A stretch of DNA of 64,000 nucleotides from Hyphomicrobiales bacterium (GCA_021775525.1 JAJFHQ010000013.1:30451-94450); one strand, 5' to 3'. Positions 47,795 to 57,537 are shown, numbered from the stretch's first letter. Numbers and translations: made by a program. The notes: a model not told the origin generated them from the sequence alone.

Positions 47795-47910
47795 GTATTG
47801 ACCCTGCTGGCTTCTTGCCGCGGTGACATGAAACGTGTAATTCAAAATCAGCGTGATGCTGAAGCCGCTCTCCTGCCTGCGTGCAGCAGTGGTGACATCG
47901 CGGAATGTAT

Positions 47911-47987
47911 CGGGGCATAGCGCAGCCTGGTAGCGCACCTGCTTTGGGAGCAGGGGGTCGCAAGTTCGAATCTTGCTGCCCCGACCA
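47911..47987 (+). tRNA. tRNA-Pro (anticodon TGG)
   Basis: The acceptor stem CGGGGCA pairs with TGCCCCG. The anticodon arm CCTGC-TTTGGGA-GCAGG carries TGG, and the T arm GCAAG-TTCGAAT-CTTGC is intact. CCA is encoded at 47985-47987. Confidence 0.97.
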
Positions 47988-48034
47988 TTCGCAATAACAA
48001 CGGGCGCATGGGCGCCGCAACAGCGGGAATTAAC

Positions 48035-48340
48035 ATGGTTGCGCGCATCTATCGGCCAGCAAAAACAGCAATGCAGTCGGGAACCGCACGGACCCGGAAA
48101 TGGGTTCTGGAATTTCAACCTGAAGCCCGCAGGGAAGTGGAACCCCTGATGGGTTGGACCAGTTCCCGCGATATGAAATCGCAGATCCGCATGTCATTCG
48201 ACACAAAAGACGACGCGATTGCCTATGCGCGACGCAATGGTATTGCCTTCGTCCTGCGCGAGCCAAAGACCCGCAAAAATAATCCGAAGTCCTATTCAGA
48301 CAATTTCAGGTTCGGACGTATAGGGTCCTGGACGCATTAG
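48035..48340 (+). CDS. NDUFS4-like accessory subunit of respiratory complex I
   Basis: A 101-residue protein with the ETC complex I conserved region: ARIYRPAKTAMQSG at the start, KWVLEFQPEA, PLMGWTSSRDM, and DAIAYARRNGIAFVLREP, ending in SYSDNFRFGRIGSWTH. The mitochondrial homologue is NDUFS4, a supernumerary complex I subunit shared with alphaproteobacteria. ATG 48035 is chosen to fit the family start. It lies between two tRNA genes, away from any nuo operon. Confidence 0.9.
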   Translation: MVARIYRPAKTAMQSGTARTRKWVLEFQPEARREVEPLMGWTSSRDMKSQIRMSFDTKDDAIAYARRNGIAFVLREPKTRKNNPKSYSDNFRFGRIGSWTH

Positions 48341-48357
48341 CTCGTGAACTTTTATCC

Positions 48358-48434
48358 GGTCCCGTAGCTCAACTGGATAGAGCGGCGGACTTCTAATCCG
48401 CAGGTTGCAGGTTCGAGTCCTGCCGGGATCGCCA
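48358..48434 (+). tRNA. tRNA-Arg (anticodon TCT)
   Basis: The acceptor stem GGTCCCG pairs with CGGGATC (with one G-T pair). The anticodon arm GCGGA-CTTCTAA-TCCGC carries TCT, and the T arm GCAGG-TTCGAGT-CCTGC is intact. CCA is encoded at 48432-48434. Confidence 0.96.
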
Positions 48435-48639
48435 CGGCCAAAGCCATGGAAAGTCTCTAAACACCAGATCTCGTTCAGGGGCTCACCGTTCTGCCGCCCA
48501 AGATAATTTGGCGCCGAGGTGCCAATTGATCTGTGTTATGGGAATTTCCGGTGCAAACTCTTATGACACCCCATCAACCGAATTGGTTTATTGGCGCATT
48601 CATGCCGCCAGCCACTGATTGATCTGGTAATAAAGTCCC

Positions 48640-49710
48640 ATGCTGCTTCCTGCATTTGAGACGTTGCCAATCTGGCTTAATTTGGCGCTATTCGTTGCTG
48701 GTGCGATAGGTGTGTGGATGGCCGGAACCCGCCTGTGCCATTACGCTGATGCTATTGCCGACAGAAAACGCATCGGCAAGGCCATGATGGGTTTTGTGTT
48801 TCTGGCGGCAGCGACAGAATTACCGGAAATGGCGACGACCATCGTCGGATCTATTGCAGGTGAAGCCCGTCTGGTCCTCAACAACATGTTTGGGGGGATT
48901 ACCATGCAAACCGCAGTCCTGGCTGTTGCCGATGCCGCCGTACCGATGGTTACGCTCACATCATATCCGCGCAAGCCGACACCCGCGCTGGAAGGCACGC
49001 TCCTGATTCTGCTTCTGGCACTCTTGCTGGCTGTCAGCTCTCTTGGGGACGCGGAACTGGCATGGAATGTCGGCTTTGCTTCAATAGTGTTTGCGCTGGC
49101 CTATGCGGGCACCATCTTCATGCTGCGGAATTTCGATCAGAACGAACCATGGCGGCCGGTTGAGGTCCTCGAAGAAACAGTTGCGCCATTAACGGAAACA
49201 ACTGCACGCCGCCTGGATGCCTTTCCCGTATCTCGACTGGTCTGGATGTCGCTTTCTGCAACACTAGTGGTATTCATTTGCGGTGTTCTGCTTGTGACCC
49301 TTGCCGAGACATTGGCTGCCCAGACGGCGCTGGGAACAAGTTTCATCGGCGTCACCCTGCTTGCGGCTTCGACCTCCTTACCCGAACTCTCCACCACCAT
49401 TGCGGCCGTGCGTCTGGGGGCATTCACGATGGCAATATCCAATATTTTTGGCAGTAACCTGATCATGATTGCATTGCTGCTGCCAGCCGACATTCTTTAC
49501 AGGGAGGGTGTCTTGCTTGACCAGATCGATACAACCGCCACCTTTGCGTTGATGTCCGGATTGGTCGTATCTTCGGTGTATGTGGCAGGCTTGCTGTTGC
49601 GCAATCGAAAGCGCGTATTTGGAATGGGCATCGATTCAGTGATTGTTCTACTCATCTATTCCGCCAGCCTGGCAATCTTCTATTCCCTGACTTTTGCTGA
49701 TTCTCAGTAA
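48640..49710 (+). CDS. CaCA family cation antiporter (sodium/calcium exchanger-like)
   Basis: A 356-residue membrane protein with about ten helices in two halves. The two alpha repeats are seen as FLAAATELPEMATTIVGSIAG near residue 55 and LLAASTSLPELSTTIAAVRLG near residue 250, each with the conserved ELPE or SLPE glutamate, and SNIFGSNLIMI follows the second. A variable cytoplasmic loop (about 165-200) joins the halves. It probably exchanges calcium or another cation for Na+ or H+; the ions are not known. Confidence 0.87.
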   Translation: MLLPAFETLPIWLNLALFVAGAIGVWMAGTRLCHYADAIADRKRIGKAMMGFVFLAAATELPEMATTIVGSIAGEARLVLNNMFGGITMQTAVLAVADAAVPMVTLTSYPRKPTPALEGTLLILLLALLLAVSSLGDAELAWNVGFASIVFALAYAGTIFMLRNFDQNEPWRPVEVLEETVAPLTETTARRLDAFPVSRLVWMSLSATLVVFICGVLLVTLAETLAAQTALGTSFIGVTLLAASTSLPELSTTIAAVRLGAFTMAISNIFGSNLIMIALLLPADILYREGVLLDQIDTTATFALMSGLVVSSVYVAGLLLRNRKRVFGMGIDSVIVLLIYSASLAIFYSLTFADSQ

Positions 49711-49725
49711 CAGGGGAATTGCGAT

Positions 49726-50919
49726 CTAGGAGTTCGCGCCCAGCCGCGTAAAACCCGCATCAAGATCGTTTTTCAAATCTTCGACATCTTCCAGACCAAT
49801 ATGGAAACGCAAGGCGCGTCCATCGGTCTTCCATGCTGTTGCCGTACGATTAGGAGCAGGATTGAAGGGTATAACCAGGCTCTCATAGCCTCCCCATGAT
49901 GCGCCCATACCGAACAGGTCAAGGCCATCGAGCATAGCTCCGAGCGCCGTATCGGAAACATCATGCAGAATAATAGAAAACAGACCGGATGAACCATTGA
50001 AGTCGCGTTGCCACAAGGCGTGATCGGGATGATCCTTGCGGGCTGGATGAATGACACTCGCAACTTCCGGGCGATCGACAAGCCAGTTTGCCATCTCAAG
50101 GGCAGAAGCCTGATGGCGTTCTAGCCGCACGGACAGTGTGCGAATTCCCCGCAGGCACAAGGTCACATCCTCTGGCCCCGGGCATTGCCCCATGTCCCCA
50201 TGGGTTTGCCTGATGATTTTGGAATAGCTTTCCGTCGTCGTGATTGATCCCAGATTCGCATCCGAATGACCGCTGAAATATTTTGTTCCTGCGTGGATTA
50301 CGACACTGGCGCCAAGCTTCAGCGGATTATAGTACAGCGGTGTTCCCCACGTATTATCAACCAGCACAGGAATATCATGGGACTTTGCGACCTCACAGAT
50401 GGCCGGTAAATCCTGAATCTCGAAGGTCAGTGAGCCGGGGGATTCGGTGTAAACAAGCTGGGTGTTTTCCTGAATAAGTTCTGAAATGCCCGAACCAATA
50501 TGCGGATCGTAATAGGTGATCTCAACGCCAAGACGTTTCAAGAGTCTCTCGCAGAGGGATCGAACCGGCTGGTACACGCTGTCAGTCATAAGGATATGCC
50601 CGCCGGATTTTACTATTGCCAGCAAGCTGACAGAGCATGCCGACAAGCCCGATGAGGTCAGTGCCGTGTGATGCCCGCCTTCCAGTTCCGTGATTGAGTC
50701 TTCCAGTGCTGAAATGGTAGGCGTGCCCCTGCGCCCGTAAGTATATTTCTGGGTCCGCGACAAATATGTGTCCAGCGTCGGATATAGAATGGTTGAACCA
50801 CGAAAAAGTGGCGTATTCACAAACCCGTGAAAATTATCCGGGTCGCTTCCCATGTGCATAAGCCGTGTTTTGATATTTTTTTTACCGGATTTTTTTCCAC
50901 CGTTGCTCGACTGGGACAT
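49726..50919 (-). CDS. metC: cystathionine beta-lyase
   Basis: A 397-residue PLP enzyme that cleaves cystathionine to homocysteine. Marks are KTRLMHMGSDPDNFHGFVNTPLFRGSTI, YTYGRRGTPTISALEDSITELEGG, ILVDNTWGTPLYYNP-type segment and the PLP lysine in VIHAGTKYFSGHSDANLGS. ATG 50919, with GAAAGAG upstream, starts the conserved region; the frame runs back to 51228 through the divergent promoter area. It is divergent from aapJ, as in rhizobia. Confidence 0.95.
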   Translation of the reverse strand: MSQSSNGGKKSGKKNIKTRLMHMGSDPDNFHGFVNTPLFRGSTILYPTLDTYLSRTQKYTYGRRGTPTISALEDSITELEGGHHTALTSSGLSACSVSLLAIVKSGGHILMTDSVYQPVRSLCERLLKRLGVEITYYDPHIGSGISELIQENTQLVYTESPGSLTFEIQDLPAICEVAKSHDIPVLVDNTWGTPLYYNPLKLGASVVIHAGTKYFSGHSDANLGSITTTESYSKIIRQTHGDMGQCPGPEDVTLCLRGIRTLSVRLERHQASALEMANWLVDRPEVASVIHPARKDHPDHALWQRDFNGSSGLFSIILHDVSDTALGAMLDGLDLFGMGASWGGYESLVIPFNPAPNRTATAWKTDGRALRFHIGLEDVEDLKNDLDAGFTRLGANS

Positions 50920-51095
50920 GAACTGATCTCTTTCGGAAGGGCAAATGCCGTTTATTGAGGCAATATGAGTGGGGCCATGCTCTTGACCCACGACCAAGAA
51001 AGGCCTGAGATAGCAGGAATGTTTCTCCCGGTGCAAATCCGTTAACTTGGCTGGCCTGAGCAGGTGGAGAATTTGCCAGATAAAATTTTGCGCCT

Positions 51096-52172
51096 TTGAA
51101 TTTATTATATGCCGATCAAGCCCAACAGGTATTATCAGTGTCTTTGAGTTTTCCCAGATTACTGCCACTTGCTGTTGCGCTCCTGAGCTGTTCCCAATTT
51201 TTAGCAGTTTCATCTGCTTCAGCCGCAACGCTCGATGATGTCAGGGCCAAAGGATTCCTGGAGTGTGGCGTCAATCATGGCTTGCCCGGATTTTCCAGTA
51301 GCGATGATAAGGGTAATTGGCAGGGAATGGATGTTGATATATGCCGCGGCCTGGCGGCGGCCATCTTCAAAGATGCCAGCAAGGTGAAATTCATCCCCCT
51401 GACTGCCAAGGAACGCTTCACAGCGCTTCAATCTGGCGAAGTGGACATTCTGTCACGCAACACGACGTGGACCATGACACGCGACACGGCTCTTGGCCTG
51501 AACTTTGCCGGTGTTACTTATTACGATGGGCAGGGGTTCATGGTGCGCAAGAAACTGGGGATCGCAAGTGTCCTGGAACTCTCGGGTTCCATCATCTGCA
51601 CCCAGTCCGGCACGACTACGGAATTGAATGTAGGTGACTATTTCAATGCCAGAAAAATGGAGTTTAAACTCATCACATTCGCCAAAACCGAAGAAACGGT
51701 TCAAGCGTATGAAAATGGTGAGTGCGACGCCTTTACATCCGACGCCTCGCAGCTTTACGCCTTCCGGCTGAAGCTCGCCGAACCGAAGGCCCACCTGGTA
51801 CTGCCGGAAATTATTTCAAAAGAACCCCTTGGACCCGCTGTGCGCCAAGGTGACGACCAGTGGTTCAACCTGGTAAAATGGACAGTGTTCGCCCTGATTG
51901 GCGCAGAGGAACTCGGCATTTCCAGGGGCAATGTGGAAACAAAACGCAACTCCGAGAACCCGCTTATACAGCGCCTGTTAGGTCTCAGAGGGGATTTGGG
52001 TCGCAAACTTGGCCTGGACAATGACTGGGCTGTCAGGCTGATAGGCTCAATTGGAAATTATGGAGAAATATTCGACCGGAACGTGGGAAAGGACTCACCG
52101 CTGAAAATTTCTCGTGGTGTCAACAAACTCTGGAATATGGGTGGCATCCAGTACGCACCACCGGTGCGTTGA
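51096..52172 (+). CDS. aapJ: general L-amino acid ABC transporter, substrate-binding protein
   Basis: Up to 358 residues. A signal peptide ([23 protein letters not shown]) leads to a family-3 solute-binding protein: [65 protein letters not shown] and [17 protein letters not shown] 51138 is an alternative start giving a more normal signal peptide. Length and sequence match AapJ of the rhizobial AapJQMP system. The permease genes aapQ and aapM that normally follow are not here; aapP comes next. Confidence 0.93.
   Translation: MNLLYADQAQQVLSVSLSFPRLLPLAVALLSCSQFLAVSSASAATLDDVRAKGFLECGVNHGLPGFSSSDDKGNWQGMDVDICRGLAAAIFKDASKVKFIPLTAKERFTALQSGEVDILSRNTTWTMTRDTALGLNFAGVTYYDGQGFMVRKKLGIASVLELSGSIICTQSGTTTELNVGDYFNARKMEFKLITFAKTEETVQAYENGECDAFTSDASQLYAFRLKLAEPKAHLVLPEIISKEPLGPAVRQGDDQWFNLVKWTVFALIGAEELGISRGNVETKRNSENPLIQRLLGLRGDLGRKLGLDNDWAVRLIGSIGNYGEIFDRNVGKDSPLKISRGVNKLWNMGGIQYAPPVR
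52153..52169 (+). repeat. perfect hairpin at the aapJ 3' end
   Basis: ACGCACC (52153-52159) and GGTGCGT (52163-52169) form a 7-bp stem with a 3-base loop in the last codons of aapJ, directly before the stop and followed by an A/T-rich run. It may stabilise or partly terminate the aapJ transcript. Confidence 0.5.
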
Positions 52173-52194
52173 AAAATTATTTTGTGAACAGTGC

Positions 52195-52227
52195 TTGAGT
52201 GTTAGGTGCGTCACGCGCCATACTCAA
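52195..52227 (+). repeat. intergenic hairpin between aapJ and aapP
   Basis: TTGAGT (52195-52200) pairs with ACTCAA (52222-52227), and inside it GGTGCG (52205-52210) pairs with CGCGCC (52214-52219) with one G-U pair. It lies 22 bases before aapP. Hairpins after binding-protein genes commonly give more binding protein than downstream subunits. Confidence 0.5.
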
Positions 52228-52248
52228 TTCAGATTGTGGGGGAGTATT

Positions 52249-53043
52249 ATGGCTAAAGCAGCAACACGCAAAAAACCGTCTGGCAATGGCGGCAAGATGA
52301 CCGTCAGCGATGAAGTGGCCATCGACATAAACGCTATGCACAAATGGTATGGCAATTTTCATGTACTGAAAGATATCAATCTCACGGTGAACAAGCGTGA
52401 GAGGATCGTGATTTGCGGGCCTTCGGGTTCAGGCAAATCAACTTTGATCCGTTGCATCAACCGGTTGGAAGAGCATCAGAAGGGTGACATCATCGTCGAT
52501 GGCATCGAGTTGACCGGCGACCTGAAAAAAGTCGATGAAATCCGCCGCGAAGTCGGCATGGTGTTCCAGCACTTCAATCTTTTTCCCCATCTGACCATAC
52601 TTGAGAATTGCACGCTGGGTCCCATCTGGGTGCGCAACATGCCCAAGGACGAGGCAGAAGCGACGGCCATGAAGTTTCTCGAACGCGTTCAGATACCGGA
52701 ACAGGCCCTTAAATTCCCAGGACAGCTTTCGGGTGGCCAGCAACAGCGCGTGGCCATTGCCCGCTCATTATGCATGAACCCCAAGATCATGCTGTTCGAT
52801 GAACCAACCTCCGCACTCGATCCTGAAATGATCAAAGAAGTGTTGGATGTGATGGTCAACCTAGCCCATGAGGGCATGACCATGCTGGTGGTGACTCACG
52901 AAATGGGGTTTGCCCGCGAAGTTGCCAACCGCGTCATCTTCATGGATGAGGGCCAGATCATCGAGGAGAATGAGCCAGAGCCCTTCTTCTCGAATCCGCA
53001 GCATGAGCGCACACAACTGTTCCTGAGCCAGATTCTGGTCTAG
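52249..53043 (+). CDS. aapP: general L-amino acid ABC transporter, ATP-binding protein
   Basis: A 264-residue ATPase. Walker A is GPSGSGKST near residue 65, the Q-loop is [10 protein letters not shown], the signature is [15 protein letters not shown], Walker B is [15 protein letters not shown] and the H-loop is [12 protein letters not shown] 52249 is chosen for its GGGGGAG site and family start (MAKAATRKK leader). It matches AapP of the AapJQMP system. It sits 76 bases after aapJ; membrane subunits are missing from the locus. Confidence 0.95.
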   Translation: MAKAATRKKPSGNGGKMTVSDEVAIDINAMHKWYGNFHVLKDINLTVNKRERIVICGPSGSGKSTLIRCINRLEEHQKGDIIVDGIELTGDLKKVDEIRREVGMVFQHFNLFPHLTILENCTLGPIWVRNMPKDEAEATAMKFLERVQIPEQALKFPGQLSGGQQQRVAIARSLCMNPKIMLFDEPTSALDPEMIKEVLDVMVNLAHEGMTMLVVTHEMGFAREVANRVIFMDEGQIIEENEPEPFFSNPQHERTQLFLSQILV

Positions 53044-53051
53044 GGCAGCAT

Positions 53052-53903
53052 TTAAGGGGCTATGGGCAGATTTTCGTCCGCGCCCCATTCGCTCCATGAT
53101 CCGTCATAGACAGAAACATGCCTGTGACCGAGTATTGCAAGCGCCAACGCCACTATGCTTGCGGTGACACCCGAGCCGCAGGTGTTTGCCACAGGCCTTG
53201 TGAGATCAACACCGGCTGTTTCAAAAACGCGTTTCAGGTCTTCTGCCGATTTGAGCGTGCCGTCGGCGTTCAATAGTTCCGGGTAGGGCAAATTAAGTGA
53301 TCCGGGAATATGTCCTGAACGAAGGCCTTCACGAGGTTCCGGTGCCTCGCCCCGAAACCGGTTCGCAGCACGCGCATCCACGATCTGTTCAGAACCATCT
53401 GCTGACATTTTCAATATTTCATCGCGATCACGGATCAAATTTGCATTTCGTCGCGAGGTATAATGCCGGACACCTCGAGCCGAGGGTGGTCCGTCTTCAT
53501 GCGGCCTGCCTTCCGACGTCCATTTTGCAAGACCGCCATTCAATACAGCCACGTCTTCGTTTCCCATAGCTCTGAAGGTCCACCAGACACGCGCCGCTGA
53601 AAACATGCCATGAGCATCATAGACGATCACCCGCATACCATCTCCGATGCCCATTTTCCGCATCTGGGAGGAGAACTGTTCCGGGCTTGGAAGCATATGT
53701 GGCAAGGAAGAACTCTTGTCCGAAATCATATCGATATCGAAAAACACGGCTCCTGGAATACGCGCCTGCAAATGTTCCTCATAAGGATTACGTGGATCGT
53801 TCGGCAGGTACCAGTTGCCATCCAGAACGATCACATCAGGGGCATCCAGATGTTTCTCAAGCCAGTCCGTCTCTACCAGCCATTTGTCAGAATAATCCGC
53901 CAT
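53052..53903 (-). CDS. sseA: 3-mercaptopyruvate sulfurtransferase
   Basis: A 283-residue protein with two rhodanese domains. The active-site loop in the second is NTCGSGVTASIVALAL, with cysteine near residue 240; CGSGVTA is the mercaptopyruvate type. LVETDWLEKHLDAPDVIVLDG opens the first domain, and EHLQARIPGAVFFDID and RSGHIPGSLNLPYPEL are also typical. It moves sulfur from mercaptopyruvate to a thiol acceptor. It is near alaX and cysK on the same strand, a sulfur/cysteine group common in Hyphomicrobiales. Confidence 0.93.
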   Translation of the reverse strand: MADYSDKWLVETDWLEKHLDAPDVIVLDGNWYLPNDPRNPYEEHLQARIPGAVFFDIDMISDKSSSLPHMLPSPEQFSSQMRKMGIGDGMRVIVYDAHGMFSAARVWWTFRAMGNEDVAVLNGGLAKWTSEGRPHEDGPPSARGVRHYTSRRNANLIRDRDEILKMSADGSEQIVDARAANRFRGEAPEPREGLRSGHIPGSLNLPYPELLNADGTLKSAEDLKRVFETAGVDLTRPVANTCGSGVTASIVALALAILGHRHVSVYDGSWSEWGADENLPIAP

Positions 53904-53936
53904 TTAAACACGGCCCTCCCAAAACCTTGCCAACAT

Positions 53937-54656
53937 TTAGGACAATAAAATACGCACACGCCTGTTTTGTGCGCCTTTTTTCTCGATTTTCGTCACCTGC
54001 ACATTGCCGATCTCGCGGGTGTTGGCAACATGTGTGCCTCCGCACGGCTGAAGATCAACACCACCAACCGCAATCATGCGCACTTTTCCCGAACCTTTGG
54101 GTGGTTTTACGGCCATGGTGCGCACCAGTTCAGGTTGAGTTTCCAGCTCCCCGTCACTAATCCAGCTGATGGAGACAGGCAACTCCCGGGAGATCAGTTT
54201 GTTGAGCTCATCGGACAAGGCCGCCTTGTCGAGTCCTGCATCGGGAATATCGAAATCCAAACGTCCCCGACCTTTACTGATAGAGCCTCCGGTCACAGGA
54301 TATGGAAGGACAGCACAGAGCAAATGAAGTGCCGTATGGACCCGCATATGCGCATACCGGTCATCCCAATCGATAGCGCATTCTACTGTCTCACCGATTT
54401 CCGGACCCTGGGCACCAACGGATAGGATATGCATGATGGCACTTCCATCATCGGTATAAATAGTGGCTTGGATTTCGCTTGGCTCGCCATTAGCGCGTTT
54501 TAGCAAACCGATATCGCCTGGTTGACCCCCGCCCATGGGATAGAAAACCGTACGGTCAAGAATGATCCCGTCGCGTTCAGGAACGGTGCCGATGACCGTT
54601 GCTTCACAGCTTTTCAGATAGCTGTCTTCCCTGAATAGTTCTGTCGTTGTGCTCAT
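53937..54656 (-). CDS. alaX: alanyl-tRNA editing protein AlaX
   Basis: A 239-residue free-standing editing domain related to the C-terminal part of alanyl-tRNA synthetase. The zinc motif HxxxH is seen in MRVHTALHLLCAVL near residue 105, and the distal pair in LQPCGGTHVANTREIG near residue 210. RTVFYPMGGGQPGD is the N-terminal mark. It hydrolyses Ser-tRNA(Ala) or Gly-tRNA(Ala). It lies 26 bases after cysK and 33 before sseA on the minus strand. Confidence 0.93.
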   Translation of the reverse strand: MSTTTELFREDSYLKSCEATVIGTVPERDGIILDRTVFYPMGGGQPGDIGLLKRANGEPSEIQATIYTDDGSAIMHILSVGAQGPEIGETVECAIDWDDRYAHMRVHTALHLLCAVLPYPVTGGSISKGRGRLDFDIPDAGLDKAALSDELNKLISRELPVSISWISDGELETQPELVRTMAVKPPKGSGKVRMIAVGGVDLQPCGGTHVANTREIGNVQVTKIEKKGAQNRRVRILLS

Positions 54657-54682
54657 GCCAACAGGTCTGCCAATAACCTTTG

Positions 54683-55720
54683 TTACTCGGTTACATCGGG
54701 GATACCAGGCACTCCCCGCTCAAGCCATGGTGGCACAGGCAAGCCCTTTTCCTTTAGGAAAACAGGGTTAAACAACTTGCTCTGATATCGGCTGCCATGA
54801 TCACAAAGTATGGTCACGATGGTGTGGCCCGGCCCCATCTCTTTTGCCAGCCGGATGGCGCCGGCAACATTGATGCCACTCGAGCCACCAAGCAGTAGAC
54901 CTTCTTTTTCAGCCAGGTCAAAGACGAGTGGAACCGCTTCCTCATCAGGGATGATAAAGGGATGCTCGACCTTGATGTCTTCGACAATGCAGGTGGAGCG
55001 GCCAAGGCCAATCCCTTCTGAAATCGAGCCGCCTTCTGATGCTTTTGCTTCACCCGTAGAGAAAAAGGAATGCATCGCCGCACCGCGTGGATCAGCGCAT
55101 CCGATAACGATGTCTGGCTTTTGCTCGCGCAGATAGGTCGATACCCCTGCAATGGTTCCGCCTGTACCTATTGCACAGATGAACCCGTCGATCTTTCCGC
55201 CTGTTTGCTTCCAGATTTCAGGACCCGTTGTGGTGTAGTGCGCCTTACGGTTGTCCATATTGTTCCACTGGTCGGCAAACAGGACGCCATTGGGTTCGGT
55301 TTCGGACAGTTTTTCCGCCAGCCTGCGCGCGATATGTTGGTAATTATTCGGATTCTTGAAGGGCAGGGCGGGAGACTCGATAAGTGTTGCGCCAGCCAGC
55401 CTTAAGGTGTCCTTTTTCTCCTGGCTCTGGGTTTCGGGTATGACAATCCATGTGCGGTAGCCACGCGCAGCTGCCACCAGCGAAATGCCAATACCGGTAT
55501 TACCGGCCGTGCCTTCGACGATCAGGCCACCGGGCTTGAGGTCGCCCCGTTTCTCGGCTTCCAGGATCATTTGCCGGGCAGCCCGGTCTTTGACCGACTG
55601 CCCCGGATTGAGAAACTCCGCCTTGCCCAGAATGGTGCAACCGGTGGCCTCAGATGCCTCCCGCAATTTAATCAGTGGTGTGTTGCCGATCGCTTCGACA
55701 ACGGTTTCTTTTGTTTCCAA
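54683..55720 (-). CDS. cysK: cysteine synthase A
   Basis: A 345-residue fold-type II PLP enzyme that makes cysteine from O-acetylserine and sulfide. Marks are IGNTPLIKL, the PLP lysine near residue 44 in GQSVKDRAARQMI, GTAGNTGIGISL and GTGGTIAGVSTYL. The length is slightly above E. coli CysK, as in other alphaproteobacterial members; cystathionine beta-synthase-like branches cannot be fully excluded. It is first in the cysK-alaX-sseA row. Confidence 0.92.
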   Translation of the reverse strand: METKETVVEAIGNTPLIKLREASEATGCTILGKAEFLNPGQSVKDRAARQMILEAEKRGDLKPGGLIVEGTAGNTGIGISLVAAARGYRTWIVIPETQSQEKKDTLRLAGATLIESPALPFKNPNNYQHIARRLAEKLSETEPNGVLFADQWNNMDNRKAHYTTTGPEIWKQTGGKIDGFICAIGTGGTIAGVSTYLREQKPDIVIGCADPRGAAMHSFFSTGEAKASEGGSISEGIGLGRSTCIVEDIKVEHPFIIPDEEAVPLVFDLAEKEGLLLGGSSGINVAGAIRLAKEMGPGHTIVTILCDHGSRYQSKLFNPVFLKEKGLPVPPWLERGVPGIPDVTE

Positions 55721-55816
55721 GGGGATTCCGCCTTTTTGAGTTTCAAGTCCAAGCCTGCTGAGACACCGCCGAGCCTACAAATGGCGCGGAGCTTTCGCAA
55801 CTGCAAGCGGCGCATC

Positions 55817-57220
55817 TCAGGCTTTCACCTCAAACCAGGTTCCCATCCCCCCTGCCTGATGTTCAAGCATGTGACAATGGATCATCCATTTCCCCGGGTT
55901 GTCTGCGTGCAGATAAACAGTTCGGGTTTCATCAGCCTGCATAAGAAGAGTGTCGCGCCACGGTGCATTTTGGGCCGCCTCTTTGAAATGGTGGCCATGA
56001 AAATGCATGGCGTGAGGCCAGCGCGTCTCGTTGACCATGCGCACGGCAATGCTCTCTCCCTGCTTGGCTGAAAAAAGAGGCAATTTGGGCATTCCCGCAT
56101 TGCCATTAAATGCCCAGACTTGACCATGCTCACGGACCAGCTGACGCAAGTCGTATGTCTTGCCCTTGAAAGTGATCTTCTCTGCCTGCCCCATAGCCCC
56201 GCCGCTCATAATCAGATCTACCTTTCGTGATGAGGCGATGACCGGTTGTTTCAGTCCATTGCCTGGTAGCTCTAGTTGCGACGGGCGCGCGGGGAGGGTT
56301 GATTGTCGGCTATATTCCAGTGTTGCCGTTACGAGCCGGCGTTGAGAAACTTCTGTGATGGCATGGGTAACCCCTGGGGCTCCCGTCATGTCAATCAGCA
56401 GATCAACGCGCTGGGCCGGCGCGATTGTCACCAGGCCATGATCCAGCGCATATGGCGATACCGGCTGTCCATCCAGAGCAATGACCTGCGGATTCAAATC
56501 TTCGAATCGCAATTTGAGGATGCGAGCATTGCAGGTGTTTATCATCCTCAGGCGTATGCGCTCTCCTGAGCGAACCGGGAATTTTCCTTTTGGCCTGCCG
56601 TTGACAGAAAGAATATTTCCCAAACGACCCGCATGGGCTCGATCCCTGATTGAGCCCATGCTTTTCTCATCGATGGCTCCATCTTCGCCAAGCCGCCAAT
56701 CGTCCATAACGGCGATTATATCCTGGTCGAAATCCGGTGTATCGGGTTCCTCCACCACCAAGGTGCCGTAAAGACCCCTGGCAAGCTGTTCCCATGAGCG
56801 GTTGTGAGGGTGATACCAGTATGTGCCTGCATCAGGCACCTTGAAGCGATAATCGAATGTCTCTCCGGGCGGTACAGGATCCTGTGTCAGGCCTGCGACA
56901 CCGTCCATTGCATTGTCAATTCGTATGCCGTGCCAGTGAACGGTTGTCGGCTGTGGCAGGGAATTCTTGAGCCGCACCCAGACTTCACTGCCCCGCTTGG
57001 CCCGGATGATCGGGCCGGGAACCACACCTTCAAACCCCCAGATGGAGGTTTCGCTCAGGGTTGTGTCCAGCAAGTTCGCCTTGCCGGGTCTGGCTTCAAG
57101 CAAAATCGGGCTATCCGGTATTGCGAGCGCAGCGGATGAAAAGCCAGGTGCAAAAAGCAGTGATCCGGCAGCGCTGGCGCCAGCAAGGAGTTGCCGTCTT
57201 GTCAGGTTGTTTGAATGCAT
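55817..57220 (-). CDS. Tat-exported multicopper oxidase
   Basis: A 467-residue oxidase. The twin-arginine signal LTRRQLLAGASAAG lies in the first 20 residues. All four copper motifs are present: TVHWHGIRIDN, YWYHPHNRSWEQ, HAMHFHGHHF and WMIHCHMLEHQAGGM, so type 1 and the type 2/3 trinuclear site look intact. It resembles CueO/laccase-like enzymes that oxidise metals or phenols in the periplasm. No copper-resistance genes are nearby and the substrate is not known. A single gene beside tRNA-Leu. Confidence 0.92.
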   Translation of the reverse strand: MHSNNLTRRQLLAGASAAGSLLFAPGFSSAALAIPDSPILLEARPGKANLLDTTLSETSIWGFEGVVPGPIIRAKRGSEVWVRLKNSLPQPTTVHWHGIRIDNAMDGVAGLTQDPVPPGETFDYRFKVPDAGTYWYHPHNRSWEQLARGLYGTLVVEEPDTPDFDQDIIAVMDDWRLGEDGAIDEKSMGSIRDRAHAGRLGNILSVNGRPKGKFPVRSGERIRLRMINTCNARILKLRFEDLNPQVIALDGQPVSPYALDHGLVTIAPAQRVDLLIDMTGAPGVTHAITEVSQRRLVTATLEYSRQSTLPARPSQLELPGNGLKQPVIASSRKVDLIMSGGAMGQAEKITFKGKTYDLRQLVREHGQVWAFNGNAGMPKLPLFSAKQGESIAVRMVNETRWPHAMHFHGHHFKEAAQNAPWRDTLLMQADETRTVYLHADNPGKWMIHCHMLEHQAGGMGTWFEVKA

Positions 57221-57380
57221 AGACTCTTGTTCCTGTTAGCTCACAACGTGTCAGCTCTTAAATGATCAAGCCCTCAGATCACAGACACTCGCAAGAGTGC
57301 CGTATATCATTGTGCGCGATAAAGGCCCCAAGAGGCTAGCCGCCGATGAATCCTCTGTGATATAGGAAGCGCGTCCGGCG

Positions 57381-57465
57381 GCGGGCGTGGTGGAATTGGT
57401 AGACACGCCAGATTTAGGATCTGGTGGCTTAGGCCGTGGGGGTTCAAGTCCCTCCGCCCGCACCA
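57381..57465 (+). tRNA. tRNA-Leu (anticodon TAG)
   Basis: A class II tRNA with a long variable arm. The acceptor stem GCGGGCG pairs with CGCCCGC, and the anticodon arm CCAGA-TTTAGGA-TCTGG carries TAG. CCA is encoded at 57463-57465. Confidence 0.96.
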
Positions 57466-57537
57466 AAACGTCAATGGTCCGGATAAAAACGATTATAGCA
57501 TCCCGAATTTCACATCAGGTTTAAAAGCAAGACAGTC

